A stretch of 64,000 nucleotides of DNA from Brachybacterium equifaecis. GTDB lineage: Bacteria > Actinomycetota > Actinomycetes > Actinomycetales > Dermabacteraceae. The notes under the pieces are model-generated. The model made no database searches, was not told the origin of the DNA, and saw nothing but the letters and a program-made list of their open reading frames with translations. Of the stretch, positions 25,201 through 33,599 are shown piece by piece. Position numbers and translations under genes: made by a program. The stretch spans positions 62,001-126,000 of the forward strand of contig NZ_JAKNCJ010000002.1 of NCBI RefSeq assembly GCF_023509525.1. Reading direction: 5' to 3'. Each line of letters begins with the position of its first letter. Within the stretch, counting starts at the first letter, position 1.

Positions 25201-26067
25201 ACAGAAATTGTGTACAGTTCCGGCGGGTATCTCACTTGCCAGCTCGGGCGTGCGCGGGACCAGGATGAGCGGTTGGGACAAGGCGGTCAACTGCCTCCAT
25301 GTGGATACGTCGTCAACGAATGCGAGCCGTGCGAGCATCTGCCCCTTGCCCTGTTCGTCGAGCTTGACGGCAATTGCATCGATGAAGGCGCATACCTCCT
25401 CCATCGATGCGCCAGCAACCGTCGTAACGGAACCGGACGAAGCGAGCCGCTCTTCGAGGTCCTCTGCAGCCTCAGTTCGACCAGCGAGCACAACTTCCGG
25501 CGTCAATGCCGGATTTGTTTGTGCTGCCCAGTCGCGCCACCATGTCAGGCCGGTGCGAAGGCCGTACGGCGACAGTCCGAGTTCCTCCGAGAGCCATGCC
25601 CATGTGATTGGCGCTGCCTCAAGCCAGGTCTCGATGTCGTCTAGTCCGAGGGCCTTGACGTCTTTCCAGACCTTTTCGCTTCGCTTGCCTGTAGCCCATC
25701 TGGCCCGTGCCGTCCAAGGACGCAGGATTGCTTCTACGTAAGTGCAATCAGAGGTCGGCGCCCCATCTGGAGTGTCTGTTCGCTTGGAGTAGTCGTCGTC
25801 GGCCTTGGTGTTAGGGCTGGAATTGACCGACAGTTCCCACACAGACAAACCGTCCGCAACCCAAGCCGTCGCTTCGGCTGTCCGGACAGAACCGTCCCAG
25901 TCACCAGCCGCCACGCCGTCGCCCGCGGGCATACCAAGTTCGACCAGGCCCGGTGTGGTCTCAAGGATGAGGCGTCGCACCAGACGTGGGAAGTCAGACT
26001 GCGAGGAGCGTGTGTCAGCCCAACTCTGCAGCTTGTTTCGGCCGATGTACCCCGCTCTAGTCTTCAT
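22246..26067 (-). CDS. 1273-residue protein, candidate defence protein
   Basis: Not assigned to a named family. The N-terminal domain (about 1-120) has DFPRLVRRLI, MPAGDGVAAGDWDG (Asp56, Asp58), SVWELS (Glu78) and DYSKRT. This order (acidic, W-E-x-S, K/R) recalls nuclease-like domains at the front of large defence proteins. Residues about 215-280 look like a degenerate P-loop region: VAGASMEE stands where GxxGxGKT would be and LILVPRTPE where Walker B would be. The remaining 900 or so residues are helical, repeat-like (TPR/HEAT style), and end in a charged helix. A TTAGGT-N17-TAGGAT promoter and a GGAG site precede the ATG. Codons are visibly less GC-rich than in neighbours. It is the only gene in its segment. 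Confidence 0.6.
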   Translation of the reverse strand: MKTRAGYIGRNKLQSWADTRSSQSDFPRLVRRLILETTPGLVELGMPAGDGVAAGDWDGSVRTAEATAWVADGLSVWELSVNSSPNTKADDDYSKRTDTPDGAPTSDCTYVEAILRPWTARARWATGKRSEKVWKDVKALGLDDIETWLEAAPITWAWLSEELGLSPYGLRTGLTWWRDWAAQTNPALTPEVVLAGRTEAAEDLEERLASSGSVTTVAGASMEEVCAFIDAIAVKLDEQGKGQMLARLAFVDDVSTWRQLTALSQPLILVPRTPELASEIPAGTVHNFCVPVISTEGSDVTLPALDAAEVATALKSAGFTDRDKTDALGRLARRSLTGLRRNLAVKAVLHRPTWADASPSRNFRSILLAGSWGDNVEGDRSILEALTGTDYESFREEITGIADSPTDPLAIRTDGAWHLVSAVDAWMLLVSKLTHDDMMRFETIVEMVLAEGDPALELPRDQRWRAPIDGKTRRYSGDLRRGLAQSLALLGIYGGTVALPGGASGSDFANYLVRKLLEWASADGTGQAWQSIADILPLLAEAGPDAFLDGVGAAAAGDNPLLGTMFQDHADESGFFSGGTPHSNLLWALECVSWSPDHFGRAVDLLARLDEIDPGGRMTNRPAASLAAIFRPWHPDNSVDPDRRIAVLDTLRHRHPDAAWKLESSMLPENHGTHFPISVPAFRTWKPEKLSVTYGEIWKMTTAAVERCIKDAGEDAQRWSTILAHTSDLPPADRERVVAALDSMADQSEFASDFRDTLWRTLVDLIGHHREFPDAAWVLPDEELGKLDALAARYRPKSVYLRLVGLFQSWTPYVGARRLDDYEGFERELGRQRIEAIKEIEAEGGFDAITRLARDASVPGSVGIALANVGSSHDEELLGWLAAEDQDLVSTAMSYFSARYSLEGFELITGLLERDDLTVDQRARLLLVARDNLPEAWALAAADPELETGYWAAFQPLGLGQDFDKIDEVADRLIQAGRHADVLHLMSMYSHIDKDGPRPQAAELIVRALDGLLAHQAQSAAARDLSTYDFQQLFAYLEAMREHLEPGDLVRLQWSYLPALGYDAKVPALSESLAADPAEFVGVVCTVYRARPKSEDEEVAEDQAGEEQRDASMATNAYRLLNAWDSPPGLVDGVMNAEVLRAWIDSAMELLAEGGRTEVGLQHIGQVLGHTPPDADGTWPGFVVRDLLEEVQLDHVETGLYLQIVNSRGFSSRGLEDGGEQELKLAEDYRAKAEALADEAPRVASLFRRVAGSYESYARRNEGDAERFRRGLH

Positions 26068-26104
26068 GGTTAACGTCTCCAGTCGCGCACGAGTTAGTCC
26101 TCAC

Positions 26105-26133
26105 ATCCTATGGGCGCTCCAATTCCGACCTAA
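26105..26133 (-). promoter_or_regulatory. Promoter of the 1273-residue protein gene
   Basis: On the minus strand TTAGGT (26128-26133) and TAGGAT (26105-26110) are spaced by 17 bases, about 38 bp upstream of the ATG. It lies between the gene and the ychF end, so the cargo brings its own promoter. Confidence 0.45.
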
Positions 26134-26219
26134 GCGAATTTGTTGACTGAACGCCTCCCGTTGATCGAACGAGTATTCCGACACTAATCGACGAAGAAAG
26201 ATTAGACCATGGGAGAGTT

Positions 26220-26252
26220 CTACACATTAAATCTAAATTCCACCACATCCCC
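26220..26252 (-). repeat. ychF 3'-end repeat, copy E (the functional end)
   Basis: These are the last codons of ychF (GDVVEFRFNV then TAG). The final six codons use TTT, AGA, TTT, AAT, which are AT-rich and unlike the rest of the gene. That suggests this end was supplied by the inserted element. Confidence 0.75.
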
Positions 26253-27305
26253 GTCCTGCATCACGTACTCCTTGCCCTCGATGCGCACCCAGCCCTTGGA
26301 CTTGGCCTCGGCCATGGAGCCGGCCTCGATGAGGTGGTCGAAGGAGACGATCTCGGCCTTGATGAAGCCGCGCTCGAAGTCCGTGTGGATGACGCCGGCC
26401 GCCTGCGGGGCGGTCCAGCCCTTGCGGATCGTCCAGGCGCGCGACTCCTTGGGGCCGGCGGTAAGGTAGGTCTGCAGGCCGAGGGTCTCGAAGCCGGCGC
26501 GGGCCAGCTGATCCAGGCCCGACTCCTCCTGCCCGGTGCTCTCGAGCATCTCCTTGGCCTCGGCCTCGTCGAGCTCGATCAGCTCCGCCTCGAACTTCGC
26601 GTCGAGGAAGATCGCCTCGGCGGGAGCGACCATCTTGCGCAGGGCATCCTGCGACGCGGTGTCAGCGAGACCCTCCTCGTCGGTGTTGAAGACGTAGATG
26701 AAGGGCTTGGCGGTCATGAGCTGCAGGTCGCGCAGCAGGCTCACGTCGATGCCCGCATCCTTCGCGCCCTGGAACAGGGTCTTCCCGGTCTCGAGCAGCG
26801 CGGTCGCCTTGTCCATCGCGTCCAGCACGGCGGGCTCGATCAGCTTGCGCTTGACGTCCTTCTCGACGCGCTGACGGGCGTTCTCGAGAGTCTGCAGATC
26901 CGCGAGGATCAACTCGGTGGAGACGACCTCCATGTCGCCGGCGGGCTCCTCGGAGCCGGCCTGGCGGATCACGTCAGGATCGGAGAATGCGCGGGTGACC
27001 TGGCAGATCGCATCGGCCTCGCGGATGTTCGCGAGGAACTTGTTGCCGAGCCCCTCCCCCTCGCTCGCGCCCTTGACGATCCCGGCGATGTCCACGAAGG
27101 ACACGGTCGCGGGCACCAGGCGCTCCGAGCCGAACACGTCCGCGAGCTGCGCGAGCCTCGGATCGGGCAGGGGCACCATGCCCACGTTCGGGTCGATGGT
27201 CGCGAACGGGTAGTTCGCCGCGAGCACCTCCGAACGGGTCAGCGCGTTGAACAGGGTGGACTTGCCGACGTTGGGCAGTCCGACGATTCCGATAGTAAGA
27301 GCCAC
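26220..27305 (-). CDS. ychF: Ribosome-binding ATPase/GTPase YchF
   Basis: 361 residues, normal length for the Obg-related YchF/OLA1 family. Motifs: G1 GLPNVGKST, G3-like DIAGIVKGASEGEGLGN, the coiled region with NARQRVEKD, and the C-terminal TGS domain ending MQDGDVVEFRFNV. It is a universal translation- and stress-linked NTPase. GTG 27305 (VALTIGIVGLPNVGKS) is the family start; an in-frame ATG at 27335 adds a non-conserved leader. Its 3' end doubles as the inferred insertion site of the array to the left. It is divergent from rmuC. Confidence 0.95.
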   Translation of the reverse strand: MALTIGIVGLPNVGKSTLFNALTRSEVLAANYPFATIDPNVGMVPLPDPRLAQLADVFGSERLVPATVSFVDIAGIVKGASEGEGLGNKFLANIREADAICQVTRAFSDPDVIRQAGSEEPAGDMEVVSTELILADLQTLENARQRVEKDVKRKLIEPAVLDAMDKATALLETGKTLFQGAKDAGIDVSLLRDLQLMTAKPFIYVFNTDEEGLADTASQDALRKMVAPAEAIFLDAKFEAELIELDEAEAKEMLESTGQEESGLDQLARAGFETLGLQTYLTAGPKESRAWTIRKGWTAPQAAGVIHTDFERGFIKAEIVSFDHLIEAGSMAEAKSKGWVRIEGKEYVMQDGDVVEFRFNV

Positions 27306-27448
27306 GCCGCCGATTCTACGGGGCGGGGCCGACATCCCGGCTCCTGGGCGGGTGCCCCGGTGCGCTCCGCCACCTCCCAGCCTGCGGCCGCGACCTGCCC
27401 GGGGCGCCCGCGCTCTCGAATGTCCGACGCCCGTGATCCCATTACCAC

Positions 27449-28711
27449 ATGGACACGACCCTGCTCCCCCTGATCGCCGCGCTCATCGGCCTCCTGCTCG
27501 GGATCGCGCTCGGCGCAGCCGCGGTCTGGCTGGTGCTGCGCGAACGCATCGCCGCGGCAGACCGGCTCTCGGCTGACCGCGCCTCCCTCGATGCGGCCGC
27601 CTCGAACGCCGTGCGCGCCTCCTCAGGCCAGCTGCTGCAGCTTGCCGGCGAGCGCTTCGAGCGCGATTCCGCGCGTCGGGAAGCGGTGGAGAACGCCCGG
27701 GAGGCGGCCCTGCACCGCACGCTCGGCCCGATCGTCGAATCCCTCGGCCAGCTCGAGCGGTCTATGGCGCGCACGGAGCAGGCCCGCGTGCAGGCCGACG
27801 GCTCCCTCACCCAGCAGCTGCGGGAGCTCGCGCAGCGCTCCGCCGAGCTCGGCCGCGGGACGAACGCCCTCTCTTCCGCCCTGCGCGCGCCGACGGCGAG
27901 GGGCCGCTGGGGCGAGGTGCAGCTGCGGCGAATCGTCGAGGCCGCAGGGATGCTCGACCGGGTCGATTTCACCGAGCAGCTCACCGGTCGCGCCACCAGC
28001 GGCGACAAGGGACAGCGTCCCGACATGGTCGTGCACCTGCCGGGCGATCGCCACCTCGTGATCGATGCGAAGGCGCCGATGGACGCCTACCTCACGGCGA
28101 TCGAGACCGAGCAGGTCCAGGACGATCCCGCCGCCGCCCTCGCGGCCCGGCGCGCTCATGCGAAGGCCCTGCGCGCCCACGTCGATGCCCTCGGCGCGAA
28201 GTCGTACTGGGCCGCTCTGGGGGACACCCCGGAGTTCGTGGTGCTCTTCGTACCGTCCGACGGGGTGCTCGCCGCAGCTCTGGAGGCCGATCAGGCTCTG
28301 CTCGACCACGCCTTCACCAAGGACGTCGTCGTCGCCTCGCCCGCGACGCTGATGGCGCTGCTGCGCACGGTCGCGCACACCTGGCGCACCGAGGCGCTGA
28401 ACCGTGACGCCCGCTCCGTTCTCGAGGCCGGCCGCGAGCTGCACCAGCGCCTCGGGATCTTCACCGCGCACCTGAGCAAGCTCGGCCGCTCCCTCGACGC
28501 CTCCGTCGGGGCGTTCAACGAGTCCGTTGGCTCCCTGCGCTCGCGCGTCATGGTGACTGCACGCCGCTTCGAGGATGTGGGTCTGGTCGCGAGTCCACTG
28601 CCGGAGGTCGAGGAGCTGACTCAGCGCACGCGGAGCGTCGCCGACCTCCCGGCCGCCGCCGAATCGCACATCTCCTTCGGCGAGGGCGAGCGGAACGGAA
28701 TCGTGGAGTGA
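27449..28711 (+). CDS. rmuC: DNA recombination protein RmuC
   Basis: 420 residues. An N-terminal membrane helix (LLPLIAALIGLLLGIALGAAAVWLVL) is followed by a coiled coil and the RmuC nuclease-like core: RGRWGEVQLRRIVEAAGM (about 151-168), RPDMVVHLPGDRHLVIDAKAPMDAY and EFVVLFVPSDG. RmuC limits inversions at inverted repeats. It is divergent from ychF and precedes xseA-xseB, another DNA-repair nuclease pair. Confidence 0.93.
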   Translation: MDTTLLPLIAALIGLLLGIALGAAAVWLVLRERIAAADRLSADRASLDAAASNAVRASSGQLLQLAGERFERDSARREAVENAREAALHRTLGPIVESLGQLERSMARTEQARVQADGSLTQQLRELAQRSAELGRGTNALSSALRAPTARGRWGEVQLRRIVEAAGMLDRVDFTEQLTGRATSGDKGQRPDMVVHLPGDRHLVIDAKAPMDAYLTAIETEQVQDDPAAALAARRAHAKALRAHVDALGAKSYWAALGDTPEFVVLFVPSDGVLAAALEADQALLDHAFTKDVVVASPATLMALLRTVAHTWRTEALNRDARSVLEAGRELHQRLGIFTAHLSKLGRSLDASVGAFNESVGSLRSRVMVTARRFEDVGLVASPLPEVEELTQRTRSVADLPAAAESHISFGEGERNGIVE

Positions 28712-28829
28712 CCGGGCGCGCGGCCCGTCTCCGCCACTCCCGAGCGTCGTGGGATCGCGCTGGGGCGGTGTTGTGCACAGCGCCATCGGCGCGGCATCGA
28801 ATGTCAGGGCCCCGTGGAAGAGTGAGGGC

Positions 28830-30095
28830 ATGACCGAACCGCCCCGCCCGCAGCTTGCGGCGACCGCCGCGCAGACCACCCCGGAGAACCCGTGGCCCCT
28901 GCGCCAGCTCTCGGTGAAGCTCGGTGAGTACGTGGCGCGCATGTCCCCGATCTGGGTCGAGGGGCAGATGGTGCAGCTGAACCGCCGCCCCGGCAGCGGG
29001 CTCGCGTTCATGACGCTGCGCGACACCGAGGTCGACATGTCGTTCTCCGTGCCGATCCGCGAGAACATCCTGAAGGCGATGACGGTGGATCTAGTGCCCG
29101 GCGCCCGGGTGGTCATCCACGCGAAGCCCACTTTCTGGAACAAGCGCGGCAGCCTCCAGCTCGAGGCCGACGAGATCCGTCCCGTCGGGCTCGGCGAGCT
29201 GCTGGCCCGTCTCGAGCACCTCAAGCGGGTCCTCGCCGCGGAAGGCCTGTTCGACGAGCGGCGCAAGCAGCCGCTGCCATTCCTCCCCCGCACCGTGGGT
29301 CTGATCTGCGGGCGGGAGTCCGCTGCTGAGCGCGATGTCGTCGTGAACGCCCGGCGCCGCTGGCCCGCCGTCGAGTTCGCGATCCGCGAGGTCGCCGTCC
29401 AGGGCGACAAGGCGGTTCGCGAGGTCTCCGCGGCGCTGCGCGAGCTCGACGCGGATCCTGGCGTCGACGTCATCATCATCTCCCGCGGCGGCGGGTCGCT
29501 GGAGGATCTGCTGCCGTTCTCCGACGAGCAGCTCGTGCGCCTCGTCTCCGCCGCGAGCACCCCGATCGTCTCTGCGATCGGGCACGAGGTCGACACTCCC
29601 CTCATCGACCTCGTCGCTGACGTGCGCGCCTCCACCCCCACCGATGCCGCCAAGCGCGTGGTCCCTGACATCCAGGCGGAGATCGAGCAGCTGGAGATGC
29701 ACACCACCCGCCTGCGCGGCGCGATCCGGGGCCGCCTCGAGCGGGAGCAGAGCGGGCTCGACGCGATGCGATCGCGGCCCGTGCTGGAGCGCCCGGAGAG
29801 CATCCTCGCCGGGCGCACCGACGAGATCCGCTCGCGGATCGCGCTCGCCCGCACGCTGATCGGCTCCCGCCTCGACCGCGCCTTCGACCAGGTCACCCAC
29901 TTGCGCAGCCAGGTCCAGGCGCTCAGTCCCCTCGCAACCCTGGAGCGCGGATACGCAGTCGTGCAGACCCCCGCCGGGCAGGTGGTCCGCGACCCGCAGG
30001 AGGCTCCAGTCGACTCGCCCCTGTCCATCCGCGTGGCAGGCGGCCGCTTCGGCGCCGTCCGCACCGCGCACGATCCCTACGCTCCGTCCCTCTGA
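28830..30095 (+). CDS. xseA: Exodeoxyribonuclease VII large subunit
   Basis: 421 residues. The N-terminal OB-fold (SPIWVEGQMVQLNRRPGSGLAFMTLRD) is followed by the nuclease domain with GLICGRESAAERDVVVNARRRWP, IIISRGGGSLEDLLPFSDE and SAIGHEVDTPLIDLVADVRASTPTDAA. The C-terminal helices end LSPLATLERGYAVVQ. The start ATG 28830 (MTEPPRPQ) follows a GTGGAAGAGTGAGGGC site; an in-frame ATG at 28749 lies in the intergenic region. xseB follows after 10 bp. Confidence 0.95.
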   Translation: MTEPPRPQLAATAAQTTPENPWPLRQLSVKLGEYVARMSPIWVEGQMVQLNRRPGSGLAFMTLRDTEVDMSFSVPIRENILKAMTVDLVPGARVVIHAKPTFWNKRGSLQLEADEIRPVGLGELLARLEHLKRVLAAEGLFDERRKQPLPFLPRTVGLICGRESAAERDVVVNARRRWPAVEFAIREVAVQGDKAVREVSAALRELDADPGVDVIIISRGGGSLEDLLPFSDEQLVRLVSAASTPIVSAIGHEVDTPLIDLVADVRASTPTDAAKRVVPDIQAEIEQLEMHTTRLRGAIRGRLEREQSGLDAMRSRPVLERPESILAGRTDEIRSRIALARTLIGSRLDRAFDQVTHLRSQVQALSPLATLERGYAVVQTPAGQVVRDPQEAPVDSPLSIRVAGGRFGAVRTAHDPYAPSL

Positions 30096-30105
30096 AGGAG
30101 GCCCC

Positions 30106-30414
30106 ATGGCCCGCTCCACGAAGTCCGCGTCCGAGTCCGCCGTCGACGACACCCCCGACGAGGCAGACGGCTCCGTTCCCCTCGCTCCGGCTGTCTCTGC
30201 CAAGCAGCCCCTCCCCGAGGACGTCGCCCAGCTCAGCTACGAGGCTGCCCGTGACCAGCTGGTCGACATCGTCCGCCGCCTCGAATCGGGGCAGGGCGGG
30301 CTCGAGGAGTCGATCGCCCTGTGGGAGCGCGGCGAGATGCTCGCCCGCCGCTGCCAGCAGTGGCTCGATGGGGCGCGCGAGAAGCTCGAGGAGGCCGTCA
30401 GCGCCCGGCGCTGA
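30106..30414 (+). CDS. xseB: Exodeoxyribonuclease VII small subunit
   Basis: 102 residues. The last 65 match XseB: LSYEAARDQLVDIVRRLESGQGGLEESIALWERGEMLARRCQQWLDGAREKLE. The first 35 are a non-conserved acidic extension, common in actinobacteria. An AGGAGG site lies in the 10-bp gap after xseA. Confidence 0.95.
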   Translation: MARSTKSASESAVDDTPDEADGSVPLAPAVSAKQPLPEDVAQLSYEAARDQLVDIVRRLESGQGGLEESIALWERGEMLARRCQQWLDGAREKLEEAVSARR

Positions 30415-30432
30415 CTCAGCCCTGCACGTGCC

Positions 30433-30496
30433 CGACGTCGAATTTGCCCGGCGTCGAGTCAGCTCGGCGTCGAATCAACCCGGCAGCGGATCAGCC
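30433..30496. repeat. Four 16-bp tandem repeats
   Basis: Four head-to-tail degenerate 16-mers, consensus CGGCGTCGAATCAGCC, fill the gap between xseB and the convergent DUF4245 gene and run into its stop codon. Units 2 and 3 differ at three positions. Confidence 0.6.
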
Positions 30497-31102
30497 CGGA
30501 GAGATATCGCTGATCGCGAGCTCGGCGAGCGCGTCGAGCTCCTCCTGCGCGGCCTTGCCGTGCACGATCAGCCCCCAGCCATCGCCTCCGCAGGCGACAG
30601 CCCGTTGGCTCTCCTCGGTGGAGCTGTGCAGCTGCTGGCACGCGGCGCCGGCGATCGTCACGTCAGCATCGACCACGGCGCCCGGCACCGCGGTCGAGAG
30701 CAGCGGGGCACTGACCTCTCCGCTCTCCACCATGCTCACGAGCGAACCGGAGGGCGCGGTGTACCGCACCTCCCAGGTCGGCTCCGCTTTGGAGGCGTCC
30801 ACCCGCGCCGAGCGCGCGACCCACTCATCGCCCGTCGCGGGGACCGCCACGGGGAAGCCGACCGTCTCCTGCGCCCTCGCGGCGCTCTGCGCGACATCGA
30901 GCCGGGAGTTCTCCGGGATCTCCCGGTCGGCCTTGCCGCCCACCCCGAAGAACAGGATCGCGACCAGTGCCACGACACCCATCGTCAGCCCCAGCGCCCA
31001 CACGATGTTGCGCACCGAGACGTCGCCCGCGGTCATCGCGTAGTGCGACTTCTTCGGGGGCGCGCTGACGGGGGCCGACTGCGGATCCGGGGTGGAGGAC
31101 AT
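30491..31102 (-). CDS. DUF4245 membrane-anchored protein
   Basis: 203 residues. One membrane helix at about 34-54 (IVWALGLTMGVVALVAILFFGV) is followed by an extracytoplasmic domain with VGFPVAVPA..., WEVRYTAPSGSLVSMVESGE and GWGLIVHG, as in DUF4245 proteins of actinobacteria, which lie next to xseAB and fumarase in many genomes. Function is unknown. Confidence 0.85.
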   Translation of the reverse strand: MSSTPDPQSAPVSAPPKKSHYAMTAGDVSVRNIVWALGLTMGVVALVAILFFGVGGKADREIPENSRLDVAQSAARAQETVGFPVAVPATGDEWVARSARVDASKAEPTWEVRYTAPSGSLVSMVESGEVSAPLLSTAVPGAVVDADVTIAGAACQQLHSSTEESQRAVACGGDGWGLIVHGKAAQEELDALAELAISDISPG

Positions 31103-31144
31103 GGCCGCATTCTCCCGCGTTCGCTCCCGTGGGGGAAAACTGCG

Positions 31145-32071
31145 ATGATCTGTGCTGTGAACGCCACTTTTCTGACCGTCGGCGAATCCCTGACCGACAT
31201 CGTCGTCCGTCCAGGCCAGGAGCCCCAGGAGTATGCCGGAGGCTCTCCGCTCAACGTCGCCGTCGCCCTCGCGCGACTGGGACACCCCTCGCACCTGCTC
31301 ACGCGCATCGGCGATGACGTCCGCGGCCGCGTGATCAAGGACCATGTCGAGGCCTCCCACGTGCGCCTCACGCCCGGCAGCATCGACACCCGCCCCACGT
31401 CCACGGCGCGCGCCGTGATCGGGGCCGGCGGCGCCGCCGAGTACACCTTCGACCTGCAATGGGACCCGGACCCCCGAGATCTCCCGCCCCGCGTCTCGGC
31501 CGTGCACACCTCCTCCATCGCGGCCGTGCTGCAGCCCGGAGCGAGCGTCGTCCAGAAGGTGCTGGACTCCTTCCGCGACCAGGCGACGCTGAGCTACGAC
31601 CCCAACGCCCGGCCCGATCTCATGGGCGACCCGGCGCAGGTTCGCCCGATCGTCGAGGACCTCATCCGCCGCTGCGACGTCGTGAAGTCCAGCGACGAGG
31701 ACATCGCCTGGCTCTACCAGAGCGAGGACCTCGAGGACATCGCCGCCTCCTGGCGCGACCTCGGCCCCTCCGTCGTCGCGATGACCCGCGGCGAGCACGG
31801 CGCCGTCGGCTTCGGGCCGAACGGCCGGCTCGACATCGCGCCCGTGCGCGTCGAGGTCGCCGACACCGTCGGCGCCGGTGACACCTACTCCGCCGGCATC
31901 CTCTGGGCGCTCGCGGAGGAGGACCTCCTCGGCGCCGAGAAGCGCGAGGCCCTCCGCGCCATCCCCGAGGAGACCCTGCGCTCCGTCCTCGAGCGCGCCG
32001 CGGCGATCGCTGCCGTGACCGTCTCGCGCGCCGGGGCCAATCCGCCCTGGCGCAGCGAGCTGCGCCTCTGA
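31145..32071 (+). CDS. PfkB-family carbohydrate kinase
   Basis: 308 residues. The N-terminal [17 protein letters not shown] and the C-terminal anion-hole motif [13 protein letters not shown] (Asp is the catalytic base) define a ribokinase/fructokinase-type enzyme. The substrate is probably a sugar such as fructose or ribose. The start is uncertain: ATG 31145 or GTG 31157, only 42-54 bp from the divergent DUF4245 gene. Confidence 0.88.
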   Translation: MICAVNATFLTVGESLTDIVVRPGQEPQEYAGGSPLNVAVALARLGHPSHLLTRIGDDVRGRVIKDHVEASHVRLTPGSIDTRPTSTARAVIGAGGAAEYTFDLQWDPDPRDLPPRVSAVHTSSIAAVLQPGASVVQKVLDSFRDQATLSYDPNARPDLMGDPAQVRPIVEDLIRRCDVVKSSDEDIAWLYQSEDLEDIAASWRDLGPSVVAMTRGEHGAVGFGPNGRLDIAPVRVEVADTVGAGDTYSAGILWALAEEDLLGAEKREALRAIPEETLRSVLERAAAIAAVTVSRAGANPPWRSELRL

Positions 32072-32181
32072 GCGTCGACCACCCAGCACGGGCCGCCGGC
32101 CGTCCGTCGGTCCGCACCCGCTGCCAGCAGCACCCGAGCACTCCCCCCGCACACCCCCAGCACAGAAGAACGAGGCAAGCG

Positions 32182-33591
32182 ATGACGCAGTCCGAGTACC
32201 GCATCGAGCACGACACCATGGGCGAGGTCCGCGTGCCCATCAGCGCCCTCTACGGCGCGCAGACCCAGCGCGCGGTCGAGAACTTCCCGATCTCCGGGCA
32301 GGGCCTCGAGAGCGCGCACATCCGCGCTCTCGCCCAGGTCAAGAAGGCCGCGGCGCGCGCGAACGCCGAGCTCGGCGTCCTGGACGCGGAGCTCGCCGAG
32401 GCGATCATCGCCGCGGCCGACGAGGTCATCGCCGGCGAGCACGACGACCAGTTCCCGATCGACACGTACCAGACCGGCTCCGGCACCAGCTCGAACATGA
32501 ACATGAACGAGGTGCTCGCGAGCATCGCGAACGCCGCGCAGCCCGAGGGCTCCGAGACCCGGATCCACCCGAACGACCACGTGAACTGCTCGCAGTCCTC
32601 CAACGACGTCTTCCCGACCTCCGTGCATGTCGCCGTGACCGCGTCGGTCGTCGACAGCCTCCTGCCCGCGCTCGCGCACCTCGCCGAGTCGCTCGAGGCG
32701 AAGGCAGAGCAGTGGAAGGGCGTCGTGAAGTCCGGGCGCACCCACCTCATGGACGCGACCCCGGTGACCCTCGGCCAGGAGTTCGGCGGCTACGCCGCGC
32801 AGGTCCGCTACGGCATCGAGCGCGTCGAGTCGGCCCTTCCGCGCACGGCGGAGGTGCCCCAGGGCGGCACCGCCGTCGGCACCGGCATCAACACCCCCGC
32901 CGGCTTCCCCCAGAAGGTCATCGCGAACCTCGCCGAGCAGACCGGCCTGCCCCTCACCGAGGCGCGCAACCACTTCGAGGCGCAGTCCGCGCGCGACGGC
33001 CTCGTCGAGATGAGCGGCGCGCTGCGCACCTATGCCGTCTCCCTCACGAAGATCTGCAACGACCTGCGCTGGATGGGTTCCGGCCCCAACACGGGCCTCG
33101 GCGAGATCGCCATCCCCGACCTCCAGCCCGGCTCCTCGATCATGCCCGGCAAGGTCAATCCCGTCATCCCCGAGGCCGTGCTGATGGTCTGCGCGAAGGT
33201 CGTCGGCAATGACGCGGCGATCGCCTGGGGCGGCTCGCAGGGCTCCTTCGAGCTCAACGTGCAGATCCCGCTGATGGGCACGAGCCTGCTGGAGTCGATC
33301 CGCCTGCTCGCCAACGCCTCCACGGTGCTGGCCGACAAGACCGTCGACGGCCTCACCGCGAACGAGGAGAAGGCCCGCTTCTACGCCGAGGCCTCCCCCT
33401 CGATCGTCACGCCGCTGAACAAGCTCATCGGCTACGAGAGCGCCGCGAAGATCGCCAAGCACGCCGTGAACGAGCAGATCTCCGTGCGCGAGGCGACGAT
33501 CGCGCTGGGCTTCGTGGAGCGCGGCGAGCTCACCGAGGAGCAGCTAGACTCCGCCCTCGACGTCCTGTCCATGACCGCGCCGAAGGCCTGA
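32182..33591 (+). CDS. fumC: Class II fumarate hydratase
   Basis: 469 residues. The signature [16 protein letters not shown] carries the catalytic Ser of the SS loop; [31 protein letters not shown] and [17 protein letters not shown] are also conserved. It hydrates fumarate to malate in the TCA cycle. An AGAACGAGG site precedes the ATG. Three small unknown genes follow within 10 bp or overlapping. Confidence 0.96.
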   Translation: MTQSEYRIEHDTMGEVRVPISALYGAQTQRAVENFPISGQGLESAHIRALAQVKKAAARANAELGVLDAELAEAIIAAADEVIAGEHDDQFPIDTYQTGSGTSSNMNMNEVLASIANAAQPEGSETRIHPNDHVNCSQSSNDVFPTSVHVAVTASVVDSLLPALAHLAESLEAKAEQWKGVVKSGRTHLMDATPVTLGQEFGGYAAQVRYGIERVESALPRTAEVPQGGTAVGTGINTPAGFPQKVIANLAEQTGLPLTEARNHFEAQSARDGLVEMSGALRTYAVSLTKICNDLRWMGSGPNTGLGEIAIPDLQPGSSIMPGKVNPVIPEAVLMVCAKVVGNDAAIAWGGSQGSFELNVQIPLMGTSLLESIRLLANASTVLADKTVDGLTANEEKARFYAEASPSIVTPLNKLIGYESAAKIAKHAVNEQISVREATIALGFVERGELTEEQLDSALDVLSMTAPKA

Positions 33592-33599
33592 GGCGCGCG

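Larger units (their letters stand above)
11702..26252. mobile_element. Tandem cassette array bounded by ychF 3'-end copies (inferred)
   Basis: Five direct copies of about 33 bp encoding VEFRFNV-stop lie at 11702, 19069, 20260, 22119 and 26220, all in minus orientation. The last is the true end of ychF. They divide the region into four segments of about 7.4, 1.2, 1.9 and 4.1 kb with unrelated accessory genes. A serine recombinase fragment lies next to the first copy. I infer repeated site-specific insertion at the ychF 3' end, each event restoring the gene's last codons. Only the repeats and gene content are seen directly; the mechanism is inference. No complete integrase is present, so mobility today would need one in trans. 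Confidence 0.7.

Noticed and set aside
30433-30496. Tandem 16-mers as a CRISPR-like array.
   Set aside because: There are no spacers between units and no cas genes in the window.
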